Of a stretch of 64,000 nt of DNA, positions 36,713 to 46,027 are shown in pieces. The stretch's first letter is position 1; the number at the start of each line of letters is the position of its first letter. Made by a program: the position numbers and the translations under genes. The stretch is from contig NZ_AP025018.1 in assembly GCF_019977735.1 (NCBI RefSeq), positions 10,792,580-10,856,579 of the forward strand. Reading direction: 5' to 3'. A model generated the notes under the pieces. It made no database searches and was not told the origin of the DNA. It saw only the letters and a list, made by a program, of their open reading frames with translations. Source of the DNA: Calothrix sp. PCC 7716. GTDB taxonomy: Bacteria > Cyanobacteriota > Cyanobacteriia > Cyanobacteriales > Nostocaceae.

Positions 36713-38005
36713 TTATTGATGTATGGGAATAGTAATCAAAAATTCAGTTCCTTTTTCTATTTCAGAATTAACTTCGATACTACCATGATGCTTTTCAATA
36801 ATAATTTGATGTACAATTGCTAAACCTAACCCTGTCCCTTTTCCTACTTCTTTAGTGGTAAACAGATGTTCAAAAATTTGATTTTTTATTTTTTGATTGA
36901 TTCCAAGACCGCTGTCTTTAATAGAAATTAAAACTGATTTTTGATTTTCAGTAATAGTTGTTTTTATATAAATATAATTTTTTTGATTATGATTATAGTT
37001 TTTATGCTGCAAATTGGCTTCATCTATTGCGTCTATAGCGTTAGCAATAATATTCATAAATACTTGATTCAATTGTCCAGGATAGCACTCGATAAGCGGT
37101 AACTCGCCATAGTCTTTATGAACCTCGATTTCTGGACGACAGTCTGAAGCTTTGAGACGATGTTTAAGAATCAGAATAGTACTATTTATTGCTTCATGAA
37201 TATTAAATAACACATATTTATTATTATCAGCGCGCGAAAAAGTTCTTAAACTATTACTAATATCTTTAATACGACTTATTGCTGTGTGCATAGACTCGAA
37301 CATCTTTGGCAAGTCTGAGCGTAAATAATCTAAGTCTACTGCTTCGATGCATTCCTGTAGGCAAACACTAGGTTGAGGAAGCTCTTTTTGATAGCAGTCA
37401 ATAACTTGAAACAAATCTTTAACACTATCTTCCATTAATACGAAATTACCATTAATACATCCCATTGGATTATTAATTTCGTGTGCAACACCTGCAACCA
37501 ATTGTCCTAATGCTGACATTTTTTCATTCTGCACAAGTTGCAATTGCATTTGTTTCAGTGAATGCAAGGTTTGTGATAGTTCTTGAGTACGTTCTTCAAC
37601 CCGTTGCTCTAATTCATGTGTTGTGCGCTTTAGCTTGATGTGGATATTAACTCGTGCTAACACCTCTTTTTGCCGAAAAGGTTTTGTAATATAATCAACT
37701 GCTCCTAAACTCAGTCCTTTAATTTTATCTTCGCTATCGCAAAGAGCAGTCATAAAAATAATTGGTATTGATTGAGTTATTGCATTAGCTTGCAATCTTC
37801 GACAAGTCTCAAAACCATCCATACCAGGCATCATCACATCAAGCAGTATTAAATCTGGCTGTTGTTGTATGGCGATTTCAATACCTTCCTCACCGCTCAT
37901 CTGCACAAAAATCTCATATTTGGCAGTTACTAAAGTTTCATACAAAACTTCTAGATTTGTTGGGTTATCATCGATAATCAAAATCGTTCCGTTTGTTTTT
38001 GTCAT
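36713..38005 (-). CDS. response regulator/histidine kinase (REC-HisKA-HATPase)
   Basis: A 430-residue soluble protein with an N-terminal receiver (acidic pair IIDDN, phospho-acceptor Asp56 in LILLDVMMPGMDGF, Lys in YITKPF), a coiled coil, a histidine-containing segment VAGVAHEINNP (His175), and a HATPase domain (IANAIDAI, GTGLGLAIVHQI). It is a paralogue of the IS-split gene at 31029-33622 and may functionally replace it. The order receiver-then-kinase suggests it takes a phosphoryl group from an upstream hybrid kinase and then controls its own kinase output. Confidence 0.9.
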   Translation of the reverse strand: MTKTNGTILIIDDNPTNLEVLYETLVTAKYEIFVQMSGEEGIEIAIQQQPDLILLDVMMPGMDGFETCRRLQANAITQSIPIIFMTALCDSEDKIKGLSLGAVDYITKPFRQKEVLARVNIHIKLKRTTHELEQRVEERTQELSQTLHSLKQMQLQLVQNEKMSALGQLVAGVAHEINNPMGCINGNFVLMEDSVKDLFQVIDCYQKELPQPSVCLQECIEAVDLDYLRSDLPKMFESMHTAISRIKDISNSLRTFSRADNNKYVLFNIHEAINSTILILKHRLKASDCRPEIEVHKDYGELPLIECYPGQLNQVFMNIIANAIDAIDEANLQHKNYNHNQKNYIYIKTTITENQKSVLISIKDSGLGINQKIKNQIFEHLFTTKEVGKGTGLGLAIVHQIIIEKHHGSIEVNSEIEKGTEFLITIPIHQ

Positions 38006-38164
38006 ATTTTGATTAAATTAAATTTAGTGTAAGTTGATTTAGTTTAAATTAATTTATAAGTGTGCTTACTTCTCGGCACTATCAAAGTAAACATTATATA
38101 TAAATCTGTTAACAAACGTTACATCTGTTTATTTTTGGCGTGAATATTTTTACATCATATTACT

Positions 38165-38690
38165 TCAAGTTGATAAATATACCTAGCGCCAAACATAAAA
38201 TATTTGAACGTGACGCTGAGTGCCACCAACTTGTTGAAGGGGTGTAAAAATTTTATCAAGCTGTACTACGCTCATTCCAACACCTGTCTCTTTAATAAAT
38301 AAATGTAACACTATATCTTCTGCGCTAAAGTGATTAACGTCAATATGCAGTGTGACACTATCGATATCTGTAAACTTAATTGCGTTGCCGAACAAATTAA
38401 TGAGTAGTTGTGCTAAACGTTTTTCGATGTACAGTAACGCTAATAGCGCAGATTTATACAACGCCTTGTATAAATGAAGGTAAGTACACAGCATTATAAT
38501 GTAGTTTTAGTGTATGCGCTTCAGTTTTGGATAAGTCGAGTACATCGTTTTTATATATATAATTATCTCGGTTGCCATTTTTTCTAGATTTGAGGTATTG
38601 CTTCTAAAAATGGCGCCCTCCAACGTTCCTGATTTTGAGTAATTTACTGTCTTCTGCTCATTCAGAAACAAAACGCACCGGATAGTCATG
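38165..38690 (-). pseudogene. relic of a histidine kinase core
   Basis: Broken frames retain HisKA/HATPase pieces: NDVLDLSKTEAHTLKLHY (about 38480-38560) and, in 38183-38494, KRLAQLLINLFGNAIKFTDIDSVTLH to ETGVGMSVVQLDKIFTPLQQVG. The catalytic G-boxes are lost, and the frame ends in unrelated residues. It matches the corresponding part of the 880-residue kinase, so it is the remains of a second copy, upstream of the intact REC-kinase at 36713-38005. Confidence 0.7.
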
Positions 38691-38851
38691 CACTAATCGG
38701 TCAATAGATAATGAGGATTAGTTTATGCCTATAAGCTTAAAATTTTTTATGAGTGATTATACGCATACAAGCTTGGTTAAGATAAGGTTATATGTATGAT
38801 AAATTTTAGTTAATTAGTTATTATTTAGTCATTTTCGGTCGAGGAACGCCT

Positions 38852-39055
38852 TTGAATAACTCAAAAATCCCACAAGTAGGAGACAAAGTTTTTATCCTAC
38901 GTCCAGCTTATGTAGCTGGAAGCGTCGGTATAGTTCGCGCAGAAGAAATTTTGTCAGATGGTAAACCCACTGGCAACTGGATAATTGAAGTCACTTCACA
39001 AGACCTCGTTTTATCTCTAGAAAGGAATGAGTTCCAAGTCATGAATAAGGAGTAA
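38852..39055 (+). CDS. small conserved hypothetical protein
   Basis: A 67-residue soluble protein starting at TTG (38852), with GAGGA about 10 nt upstream. It reads as a small SH3-like beta barrel: QVGDKVFILRPAYVAGSVGIV, then GNWIIEVTSQDLVLSLERNEF. The KOW-like start (VGD.V.I..) suggests binding or structural use, but no named family is recognised. Confidence 0.6.
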   Translation: MNNSKIPQVGDKVFILRPAYVAGSVGIVRAEEILSDGKPTGNWIIEVTSQDLVLSLERNEFQVMNKE

Positions 39056-39092
39056 TCAAATGGGTAAGTTGTATTAATTTTAGACATATTAC

Positions 39093-39368
39093 TTAAATAT
39101 CTTGAGTATTTGTTGGCGCCTCTACGCCAATACCCAATTCTTTTTTGCTACGTTTGAGTTGCTTCCACAGCACCTTGACCTGATTGTATGCATCTTCTGG
39201 TGCAAGTTTGCCCGATGTTTCTAGGGCACTAATATAGCCTACTTTTTGTGCAAACTCTTGAAGATTAGCATTAAATACCAGGTTTTGCGGTTGAACCTTA
39301 CCATAGTAGCGACTGCGAGGGAAGAGAAAATTATGCTTGTCTTGCTGATTTGAATCTACCATTTCCAA
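39093..39368 (-). CDS. DUF7219-like conserved cyanobacterial protein
   Basis: A 91-residue soluble protein with the characteristic NFLFPRSRYYGKVQPQNLVF and NANLQEFAQKVGYISALETSGKL blocks, then VKVLWKQLKRSKKELGI. Short proteins of this pattern are widespread in cyanobacteria; the function is unknown. A Met at residue 3 is an alternative start. It is convergent with the small TTG-start gene. Confidence 0.75.
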   Translation of the reverse strand: MEMVDSNQQDKHNFLFPRSRYYGKVQPQNLVFNANLQEFAQKVGYISALETSGKLAPEDAYNQVKVLWKQLKRSKKELGIGVEAPTNTQDI

Positions 39369-39692
39369 ACGGTTCCCTAATAAATTTATACTTTGGCTTT
39401 TAAATTCTTAATCCTAGATGCTACTACATCCAGCTAAATATCTTTATCTAACCTGGGATAGATATTAGCAATAATATTTACAATAAATAGTAGTAATTTT
39501 ACTGTTGCGAATTTTACCAATATGGCTATATATGGGTGAGGTGCGAACTGTAGGTTGAAGAGAGTGGCGTTGGAGCGCGAGTGCGGAACCAACGCGACAG
39601 CAATTGTTAAGGCGCCACGCACCCTACGTTTATATGACAATGAAGAAGGATAGAAAAACTGACAACTAATAAGCAACTAATAAAAAGCTCTT
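39369..39692. other. 324-bp gap with repeat material
   Basis: Includes a repeat-like block at about 39535-39627 (GGTGCGAACTGTAGG, GTGGCGTTGGAGCGC, GGCGCCACGCACCC) of a kind scattered in cyanobacterial intergenic DNA. The frame at 39434-39676 on the minus strand covers this block and is not credible. The ycf46 promoter must lie here or just after. Confidence 0.4.
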
Positions 39693-41204
39693 ATGACTTT
39701 CCGTGATGAGTTTAAGCTACTGCTGCGTGCCCGTTACCCGCTAATCTATATTCCGACGTATGAAGAGGAACGTGTCGAAGCATCAATTCGAGAAGAAGCT
39801 GCACAATTGGGGAACCGTCCGATTTACACTTGGGATTTTGTGGATGGTATTCAGGGAAACCCGAATGATGCGGGTTTTGGCAAGCGTAACCCTTTACAAG
39901 CTTTGGAGTTTGTTGAGAAGTTACCTGCAACTGCCGGAGCGGTGTTTATATTACGCGATTATCATAGATTTTTAGATGATGTGGCTATTGCTCGCAAACT
40001 CCGCAATTTAGCACGGCTTTTAAAGTCACAGCCTAAAAATATAGTAGTATTATCGCCGCGTGTAGCTATTCCTGATGATTTAACCGAAGTTTTGACTGTT
40101 GTGGAATTTCCGCTACCAAGTGGGGGAGAAATTAAAACAGAGGTTGAAAGATTATTACAAGCTACGAACAATTCGCTACCTAGCAAGACGTTGGATGATT
40201 TGGTGCTATCGTGCCAGGGTTTAAGTATGGAGAGAATTAGAAGAGTTTTAGCCAAAGCTATTGCGACTCATGGTGAACTACAACCCGAAGATGTAGACTT
40301 AATTTTGGAGGAAAAACGCCAAACTATTCGTCAAACTCAAATTCTTGATTTTATTCCTGCTACTGAGCAAATTTCTGATATTGGTGGGTTAGACTGTCTC
40401 AAAGATTGGTTAATTCGTCGTGGTGGTTCCTTTACCGAACGCGCACGTCAGTACGGTTTACCACACCCACGCGGTTTATTGTTAGTGGGTATTCAGGGTA
40501 CTGGTAAGTCTTTAACTGCGAAAGCGATAGCTCACTATTGGCATTTACCATTATTACGTCTTGATGTTGGGCGCCTATTTGCTGGTTTGGTAGGTGAATC
40601 GGAGTCAAGAACTAGACAAATGATACAAGTAGCTGAAGCATTGGCGCCTTGTATATTATGGATAGACGAGATAGACAAAGCGTTTTCTGGACTTGGTAGC
40701 AAAGGTGATGCGGGAACTACGAGCAGGGTTTTTGGTACATTTATTACCTGGCTTGCAGAAAAGTCCTCACCTGTATTTGTCGTAGCGACTGCGAATGATA
40801 TTCAATCTCTACCACCAGAAATGTTACGTAAAGGAAGGTTTGATGAGATATTTTTTGTAGGGTTGCCGAGTCAAGACGAGCGTAAGGCAATTTTTGATGT
40901 GCATTTAACGCGCTTGCGTCCTCATAATCTGAAAAGTTATGATATCGAGCGGTTAGCTTACGAAACTCCAGATTTCTCTGGCGCCGAAATTGAGCAAACC
41001 TTGATTGAAGCGATGCACATTGGGTTTAGCCAAAACCGGGATTTTACAACCGATGATATCCTGGAAGCTGCCAGCCAAATTATACCTCTCGCACGCACTG
41101 CTCAAGAGCAAATTCAAAAACTGCAAGAATGGGCAGCTTCTGGACGCGCAAGACTAGCATCAAAACAAAGTACCCCTGTCGATGTTTGGCGCCAAGCGAA
41201 TTAG
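39693..41204 (+). CDS. ycf46: Ycf46-like AAA family ATPase
   Basis: A 503-residue protein matching the plastid/cyanobacterial Ycf46 ATPase. The N-terminal half (1-220) is the family-specific region (DEFKLLLRARYPLIYIPTYEEER). The AAA core has Walker A GIQGTGKS (266-273), Walker B ILWIDEID (about 321-328), an arginine-finger region MLRKGRFDEIFFV, and the lid with FSGAEIEQTLIEAM. Ycf46 has been linked to regulation of photosynthetic carbon use in cyanobacteria. It is followed by an SH3 protein gene 60 bp downstream, which may share the transcript. Confidence 0.9.
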   Translation: MTFRDEFKLLLRARYPLIYIPTYEEERVEASIREEAAQLGNRPIYTWDFVDGIQGNPNDAGFGKRNPLQALEFVEKLPATAGAVFILRDYHRFLDDVAIARKLRNLARLLKSQPKNIVVLSPRVAIPDDLTEVLTVVEFPLPSGGEIKTEVERLLQATNNSLPSKTLDDLVLSCQGLSMERIRRVLAKAIATHGELQPEDVDLILEEKRQTIRQTQILDFIPATEQISDIGGLDCLKDWLIRRGGSFTERARQYGLPHPRGLLLVGIQGTGKSLTAKAIAHYWHLPLLRLDVGRLFAGLVGESESRTRQMIQVAEALAPCILWIDEIDKAFSGLGSKGDAGTTSRVFGTFITWLAEKSSPVFVVATANDIQSLPPEMLRKGRFDEIFFVGLPSQDERKAIFDVHLTRLRPHNLKSYDIERLAYETPDFSGAEIEQTLIEAMHIGFSQNRDFTTDDILEAASQIIPLARTAQEQIQKLQEWAASGRARLASKQSTPVDVWRQAN

Positions 41205-41264
41205 TTATTATTTACCTTGAGTGTTAGTAATTAACTATCGGCTATTAAACAAGCAAAGTTAAAC

Positions 41265-41798
41265 ATGGTTTCAAACTTATTTAAGTATCTTTTAGGATTT
41301 ATCCTAGCGATTGCGATTCTTGCAGGCAGTGGAGTTGCTGCTACTTTGTACTTCGTGAATCAATCTTCAAGGGTTCCTCCTAAACCAATTTATGCCAACG
41401 ATGAACCTTCGGTGCGTGCAAGTGCAGGTTTTACTAATACCAAAGCGTCATCAAATACTGATGTAACTACAAAACCGTCACCTGCGGACAATAATAAAGA
41501 AGAACCTGTCGCTAAACCAACTCCATCCCCCACCGAAAAACCTGACAGTACAGAACTAAAACCTTTACCACCAGGCGCCTACAACGCGCGTGTAACATGG
41601 TCACAAGGTTTGAGTTTGCGCTCAGAACCAAAAGCTGACTCTGAACGTGTTGGTGGCGCCGGGTTTAACCAAAAAGTAATAGTAATAGAAGAGAGTGAAG
41701 ATAAAGTTTGGCAAAAAGTTCGTGTCGAAGGTAGTAACCAAGAGGGTTGGGTAAAAGCAGGTAATACAAAGAAAGATGAGGGACAGGATAATCAATAA
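41265..41798 (+). CDS. SH3 domain-containing membrane-anchored protein
   Basis: A 177-residue protein: one N-terminal transmembrane segment (YLLGFILAIAILAGSGVAATLYF), a disordered linker rich in Pro/Thr/Lys, and a C-terminal bacterial SH3 (SH3b) domain from about 108 (ARVTWSQGLSLRSEPKADS to VRVEGSNQEGWVKA). The domain would face the periplasm or lumen, where SH3b units often bind peptidoglycan or peptides. Confidence 0.8.
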   Translation: MVSNLFKYLLGFILAIAILAGSGVAATLYFVNQSSRVPPKPIYANDEPSVRASAGFTNTKASSNTDVTTKPSPADNNKEEPVAKPTPSPTEKPDSTELKPLPPGAYNARVTWSQGLSLRSEPKADSERVGGAGFNQKVIVIEESEDKVWQKVRVEGSNQEGWVKAGNTKKDEGQDNQ

Positions 41799-41836
41799 GA
41801 AACCGGGTTTCTTATTAAGTAGAAACCCGGTTTATA
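41798..41836. terminator. AAACCCGGTTT hairpin between convergent genes
   Basis: AGAAACCGGGTTT (41798-41810) pairs with AAACCCGGTTT (41823-41833). It separates the SH3 protein and yceD genes and would act both ways. Confidence 0.65.
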
Positions 41837-41844
41837 AAGTCTAA

Positions 41845-42354
41845 TTAGTTAGGTAATTGCTTCTTTAGTGCTTCTAAAGAAGCCCAACGTTTATCTACGA
41901 GAGGGTTTTGAGTTGTACTTTTGGGAGTAGCTTGAATTCCAGCACAATCTTCATCACATAATTGCCGTGGGGGTATTTCCAAACACATTTGTTCGTATAG
42001 CCATTCGCTTGGATAAAAATGTCCTTGCGGCAACAAGGACTCAACCAAATCTTCGACGGCAACTTCGCGCTCTAAAGGTAAATCGTCAAATTGATTGGCT
42101 GCTTCGTCTAACCAAATTATTTCGGTTGTATCGACTACTAAACGATGGTTATATTGTTTCAAACAGCGGCAACAAGTACAAGTAATAATTGCCTCAGCTA
42201 ATGCTGCTACTTCTAAATAATTTCCACAGTGTCGAACGCGAACCATGCCCCGAACGGGCGTGAGTGTATCTAAACCGGGCAGAAACTCTTGAACTTGAAT
42301 TTCCTCTGTTCGCTCCGGCGCCTGAATTAGCTGCGGAATAAAAATTGCGTCCAT
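41845..42354 (-). CDS. YceD family protein (DUF177)
   Basis: A 169-residue YceD-type protein. The conserved metal-binding-like block is CTCCRCLKQYNHRL (two CxxC-like pairs), with the acidic IIWLDEAANQFDDL and the C-terminal PPRQLCDEDCAGI. In many bacteria yceD precedes rpmF, and the family is tied to 23S rRNA or ribosome assembly. No rpmF is found here; instead it ends the jag-yidC-rnpA-rpmH strand block, separated from jag by two hairpins. Confidence 0.85.
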   Translation of the reverse strand: MDAIFIPQLIQAPERTEEIQVQEFLPGLDTLTPVRGMVRVRHCGNYLEVAALAEAIITCTCCRCLKQYNHRLVVDTTEIIWLDEAANQFDDLPLEREVAVEDLVESLLPQGHFYPSEWLYEQMCLEIPPRQLCDEDCAGIQATPKSTTQNPLVDKRWASLEALKKQLPN

Positions 42355-42390
42355 AGGATTTGTGAGACATCCTCACTCAAAAAATTAGCA

Positions 42391-42531
42391 GTATTAGAAA
42401 CCTGGTTTCAAAATAGATAACCTTTCATAAAAATGGAGATTTTGCTCCCGAAACCAGGTTTCTCGATCTGATATTCTTATTTTAACTTGAAACACTCAAA
42501 TTCCCGACTTCCTTTGAAGAAATCGGGAATA
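42391..42531. terminator. two hairpins between jag and yceD
   Basis: GAAACCTGGTTTC (about 42392-42404) can pair with GAAACCAGGTTTC (42449-42461). A second hairpin, ATTCCCGACTT / AAATCGGGAAT (about 42500-42530), follows. They probably end the rpmH-to-jag transcript, so yceD likely has its own promoter. Confidence 0.55.
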
Positions 42532-42551
42532 ATAAAGGAGCAAAGAAAAAA

Positions 42552-43055
42552 TTATTCCATTGCTGGACGCACAACAAGGTGACGATGAGGTTCTTTGCCC
42601 CGGCTGAATGTTTCCAAGTCGGCATAGTCCTTTAAAAAAGTATGAACTTGACGACGTTCAGCAGAACTCAAAGACTTAATTTCGATTTCGTTGCCAGAAG
42701 CGCGTGCAGCAGCTGCTGCATTTTCTGCTAGCGTTCGTATTTCTGCTTCACGTTTAACGCGATAACCATTTAACTCAATGGTATACGAAGCTTGTTCTTC
42801 GGGTGGTTGATTAAGATTGAGAATAGAATTTGTCAAATACTGAATAGCATCGAGTACCGAACCGTTGCTGCCAATCAACGTGCTGATTTGCTCTGGTGAT
42901 AAATTCGCCTCATCAATTGTCAACCAGTAGCTTGCACCCTCATCATTATCAGGGGGTACATCTTCCTCTGAACCAGTAACTGTTACAGAGAGTCCTGCTT
43001 TCTGTAACAGTAAAGTTAACCAATCTTGACCTTTTACGATTGAAGTATCAACCAT
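42552..43055 (-). CDS. Jag/KhpB family RNA-binding protein (KH-R3H)
   Basis: A 167-residue protein with a KH domain (SPEQISTLIGSNGSVLDAIQYL, replacing the GxxG loop with IGSNG) and a C-terminal R3H domain (SLSSAERRQVHTFLKDY to SRGKEPHRHLVV). The extra N-terminal Jag domain of Gram-positive proteins is lacking. Its start overlaps the yidC stop by one base (TAATG), so it is translated together with the insertase, the standard arrangement. It binds RNA and, in other bacteria, affects cell division and elongation. Confidence 0.88.
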   Translation of the reverse strand: MVDTSIVKGQDWLTLLLQKAGLSVTVTGSEEDVPPDNDEGASYWLTIDEANLSPEQISTLIGSNGSVLDAIQYLTNSILNLNQPPEEQASYTIELNGYRVKREAEIRTLAENAAAAARASGNEIEIKSLSSAERRQVHTFLKDYADLETFSRGKEPHRHLVVRPAME

Positions 43056-44200
43056 TATGAATTCGTTGCTTTCTTCTTAGAACTTTTTGGTTCAAACGGT
43101 ATAGTTTTTGTCTCTGTTTGTTTTTCTTTATCTTGAGATTCTACAATTTTTTGTAGTTCTTCAGGTAAAGGTTCACGTGAGAGAATATACGTTTGTAAGG
43201 TTTGGAAAATGTTACCAATTACCATGTACATCAGTACACCAGCTGGTAACGGGAAGAACAAAAACATACCCGAAAAAATAACGGGAGTGATTTTATTAAC
43301 TGTATCTTGCTGGGGATTAGAACTCGTCGAGTTTTGACCAGACAGTATTTGGCTAACGTATAAGCTAATACCAAAAGCTACAATCATTGCGACAATATCC
43401 CAGTGAACTACACCATCTGGGTCAATGGCGCCAACGCGACCTAAAGCATCAATGAATAAGAAACCTTTATTAGAAGCCAAGCCAGGAATGCTGCCAGTTA
43501 TAGTAACATCTCCAGTTTGTAAAGCTTCAATATTTCCCTGCTCGTCAATTTTAACTCGGTCTTCACCCTTAGTAACTTTCCACTCAGGAACTAACTTAGT
43601 TTCAGGGTGTTCAGCTAAGAGTTGTTGGAATGGTTTTCCATCAGGCGTTTGGTACTCTACCTTAGTTTTCTCCCCTACAGCCATCTTATTTCCACCAGGA
43701 AGGATAGCTGTCACCTTAACGTGTTCGCCATCAGAAATATAGATATTTTGGGGTGCAGTCGCAAAAGCCTGTGGTTGAATGCGCTCAATTTGTTCGGCTG
43801 GAAACACCTGTAAATTAACGGTGTAATTAGCAGAAGAAAATGGTGAACCCCGTAATGTTGCAAATAATGCAAGCAGTACTGGCATTTGCACCAAAAGAGG
43901 TAAACAGCCCGCTAACGGGTTGCCAAACTCTTGCTGCGTCTTCATCATTTCTTCTTGTTGCTTTTGCGGGTCATCTTTATATCGCTCTTTAACTTCCTGC
44001 ATCCGCTTTTGCATGAGCGGTTGAACAATTCGCATTCGGCGCATATTGCGAATTGAGCCGGCACTAAGGGGGTAAAGTGCAAAGCGCACTACCAGCGTTA
44101 ATGCCACAATTGCCAATCCATAGCTTGGTACAATGCTGTAGAACAAGTCTATGATTGGCAGCATCACATTGTTCGAGAGGAACCCGATACCAAAATCCAT
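43055..44200 (-). CDS. yidC: membrane protein insertase YidC/Oxa1/Alb3
   Basis: A 381-residue insertase for thylakoid and plasma membrane proteins. The core segments are [24 protein letters not shown], a basic cytoplasmic hairpin ([20 protein letters not shown]), [40 protein letters not shown] and [27 protein letters not shown]. Between the second and third lies a ~130-residue Ig-like (BIG2-type) lumenal insertion ([19 protein letters not shown] to [15 protein letters not shown]), as in other cyanobacterial YidC. It sits in the usual rpmH-rnpA-PH-yidC-jag order. Confidence 0.93.
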   Translation of the reverse strand: MDFGIGFLSNNVMLPIIDLFYSIVPSYGLAIVALTLVVRFALYPLSAGSIRNMRRMRIVQPLMQKRMQEVKERYKDDPQKQQEEMMKTQQEFGNPLAGCLPLLVQMPVLLALFATLRGSPFSSANYTVNLQVFPAEQIERIQPQAFATAPQNIYISDGEHVKVTAILPGGNKMAVGEKTKVEYQTPDGKPFQQLLAEHPETKLVPEWKVTKGEDRVKIDEQGNIEALQTGDVTITGSIPGLASNKGFLFIDALGRVGAIDPDGVVHWDIVAMIVAFGISLYVSQILSGQNSTSSNPQQDTVNKITPVIFSGMFLFFPLPAGVLMYMVIGNIFQTLQTYILSREPLPEELQKIVESQDKEKQTETKTIPFEPKSSKKKATNS

Positions 44201-44289
44201 TATTCTGAATTCAACTAAACGGTAGTGTTAATTATCTAAACCTAATTTATCGCTCAACATCATCCCCTAGGAACTACGGATAGCCGCAC

Positions 44290-44370
44290 AGGAATTTAAG
44301 TCAGGAGTCAGGAGGTAGGGGTCAGGAGTTATGAGTACCCCTAATTCCTAACTCCTAACTCCTAACTCCT
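44290..44370. repeat. STRR tract upstream of yidC
   Basis: Degenerate repeats of GTCAGGA / GTTAGGA followed on the same strand by inverted CTAACTC units (CCTAACTCCTAACTCC), capable of forming a long hairpin. It lies in the gap between the PH-domain gene and yidC. Confidence 0.6.
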
Positions 44371-44758
44371 ACTTTTCCACACCAACCATTCCAGGATTTT
44401 TAGCGGCGATGCGTTCGTAGATGTAGTCGTAAACTTCACGAAATCTGGGGATTGCTCGAAGTTCTAAACGAGAACCGTTTCTCATCGTTACTACCATGTC
44501 TCCCCACATACCAATGCCACGGGGAACTTTAACGACTTTGACTATTTCTGAATAGATAATGTCAGTGCGCTCGCGTCCCATCCATCCACCTGTTACAGAA
44601 ATGCGACGGTCGGTAATGCGGAATCGTAGCCACAACGCTCTAACAATTGCTCCAATCGTCAAAGGCAAGCCTACAACGGTGAAACCTATCAGTATGTTTA
44701 ATATCAAGTCCCCAATGTGAGGACCGCCTTCAAAATATACTTCTTCACGAATGCCCAT
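44369..44758 (-). CDS. PH domain-containing membrane protein
   Basis: A 129-residue protein of the bacterial PH (bPH2/YdbT-like) type found in this cyanobacterial cluster. An N-terminal hydrophobic segment (LILNILIGFTVVGLPLTIGAIVRAL) is followed by the PH-like strands RFRITDRRISVTGGWMGRERTDIIYSE and GDMVVTMRNGSRLELRAI. Its start overlaps the end of rnpA by 14 bp. The exact function is unknown. Confidence 0.82.
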   Translation of the reverse strand: MGIREEVYFEGGPHIGDLILNILIGFTVVGLPLTIGAIVRALWLRFRITDRRISVTGGWMGRERTDIIYSEIVKVVKVPRGIGMWGDMVVTMRNGSRLELRAIPRFREVYDYIYERIAAKNPGMVGVEK

Positions 44759-45203
44759 TTAATACCTCGGCTTGTACCAACAACTGCTCTAATTCTTGCA
44801 GAAATTGTTGGGTTACGCACTCTTGTTGTGCCGCAGTTGGTTTGACAACTACTACCAAACGCCATCCTGGTGATATTTTCGGCAATAATTGCTGTAAGGC
44901 TGCTGCAATTCGACGCTTGATACGATTACGAATTACTGCTCGTTTGCTGACCTTAGTGCTAACTGAGATACCAATTCGCGTTGGTAAATACTCGCAATTA
45001 TTACTTTGATTAACTTGCGACTTGGCAGTATCCATCGAATTTGCCGACGAACTTAAAGCGGAGCTTTTAGTTGGTTCAGTTGTGGAAGGTGATGGTCGTA
45101 AGGCTCTTAATGTTAAGTAAGAACCATGCCGACGTATTCCTTCCCGAAAGACTGCCTGAAAATCTTGGCGGGATTTAAGACGATGCAATGAGGGCAAAGC
45201 CAC
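44745..45203 (-). CDS. rnpA: ribonuclease P protein component
   Basis: A 152-residue protein subunit of RNase P, which trims tRNA 5' leaders. The N-terminal LKSRQDFQAVFREG and the RNR motif VSKRAVIRNRIKRRIAAAL are intact. A Ser/Thr-rich insertion of about 40 residues (around 37-70) separates the two, longer than in most bacteria. It is 27 bp downstream of rpmH. Confidence 0.92.
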   Translation of the reverse strand: MALPSLHRLKSRQDFQAVFREGIRRHGSYLTLRALRPSPSTTEPTKSSALSSSANSMDTAKSQVNQSNNCEYLPTRIGISVSTKVSKRAVIRNRIKRRIAAALQQLLPKISPGWRLVVVVKPTAAQQECVTQQFLQELEQLLVQAEVLNGHS

Positions 45204-45230
45204 AACGTATAACTGCCTACAAGTGCCGAA

Positions 45231-45365
45231 CTATACGCTTAAGCGATGGCGCCCTTTTCTGCGACGTGCTTTAATCACATTTCTACCATCAGGAGTTCGC
45301 ATCCGCGCGCGAAATCCTGATGTTCTCTTTCTTTTACGGTTAGTTCCTTCTAAGGTTCTCTTCAT
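45231..45365 (-). CDS. rpmH: 50S ribosomal protein L34
   Basis: Read directly from the minus strand: 44 codons from ATG at 45365 to TAG at 45231, beginning [18 protein letters not shown] and ending GRHRLSV. All hallmarks of L34 are present (basic, [13 protein letters not shown]). It heads the rnpA-yidC-jag cluster, as in most bacteria. A frame on the opposite strand (45223-45441) is its shadow. Confidence 0.97.
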   Translation of the reverse strand: MKRTLEGTNRKRKRTSGFRARMRTPDGRNVIKARRRKGRHRLSV

Positions 45366-45508
45366 CTTTTTCTCCGAGCAAGCTATTTATTGTTTGAGAT
45401 TTTATACAAAAAGTCACAATCCGTTATTTTATCACGCATGAGCAAATTCGTAAATTAGGGAAAGAAGAAAAAGCAGGGGTAACAGATTACCTCCCTGCGA
45501 GCAAAGAC

Positions 45509-46027
45509 TCAGGCACCGACGCTTATAATCCAAGTACCAATATAAGTAGACAAAGGTATATCACCAGCAGATTGAATCGCTAAGTTGAAATAGTACATAC
45601 CACCAAATGGAGGTATCTTAATATTCGAGAGAACAATCTCTACACCAGTACCTGCGGGTATTGGTTCAGCTGGAAAAATTTCGATAACACGGTTATCTTT
45701 ATCCCATCTAGCTTCTTGTAAGGGAATACTCTTACCTTTTGCCCGAACTTCGATTTTCTTGGGGTCGAAACTACCTTTGTAGTATTCAGGATAAGAAATT
45801 ACCAATCGTGCCACAGAATTTTTAAATCTTTTGGCATCAGCCCGCAAACGCAGTCTATCCCAGCCATTAGCTTGTCCACCAAAATCGAAACGGTGATTAA
45901 GCTGATTTTCCCGTCTTACACCACTCCAAAGGTTAATCCCCGACTGCGCCATGCTAACACCCTGAAATCCAGTTAGTAAGCAGCTAGTCACGGCAACAGC
46001 AGAAAAAATTCCAAGTACACGTCGCAT
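45509..46027 (-). CDS. DUF2808 domain-containing exported protein
   Basis: A 172-residue protein with a signal peptide (about 1-27, VLGIFSAVAVTSCLLTGFQGVSMAQ) and the cyanobacterial DUF2808 domain: YEFDFGG-like RFDFGGQANGWDRLRL, LVISYPEYYKGSFDPKKIEV, PAGTGVEIVLSNIKIP, FGGMYYFNLAI. The domain is found in outer-membrane or periplasmic proteins of unknown role. It stands upstream of rpmH on the same strand, but 140 bp away. Confidence 0.82.
   Translation of the reverse strand: MRRVLGIFSAVAVTSCLLTGFQGVSMAQSGINLWSGVRRENQLNHRFDFGGQANGWDRLRLRADAKRFKNSVARLVISYPEYYKGSFDPKKIEVRAKGKSIPLQEARWDKDNRVIEIFPAEPIPAGTGVEIVLSNIKIPPFGGMYYFNLAIQSAGDIPLSTYIGTWIISVGA

Noticed and set aside
45223-45441. Plus-strand frame near 45.3 kb
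   Set aside because: It is the reverse complement of rpmH, which is certain.
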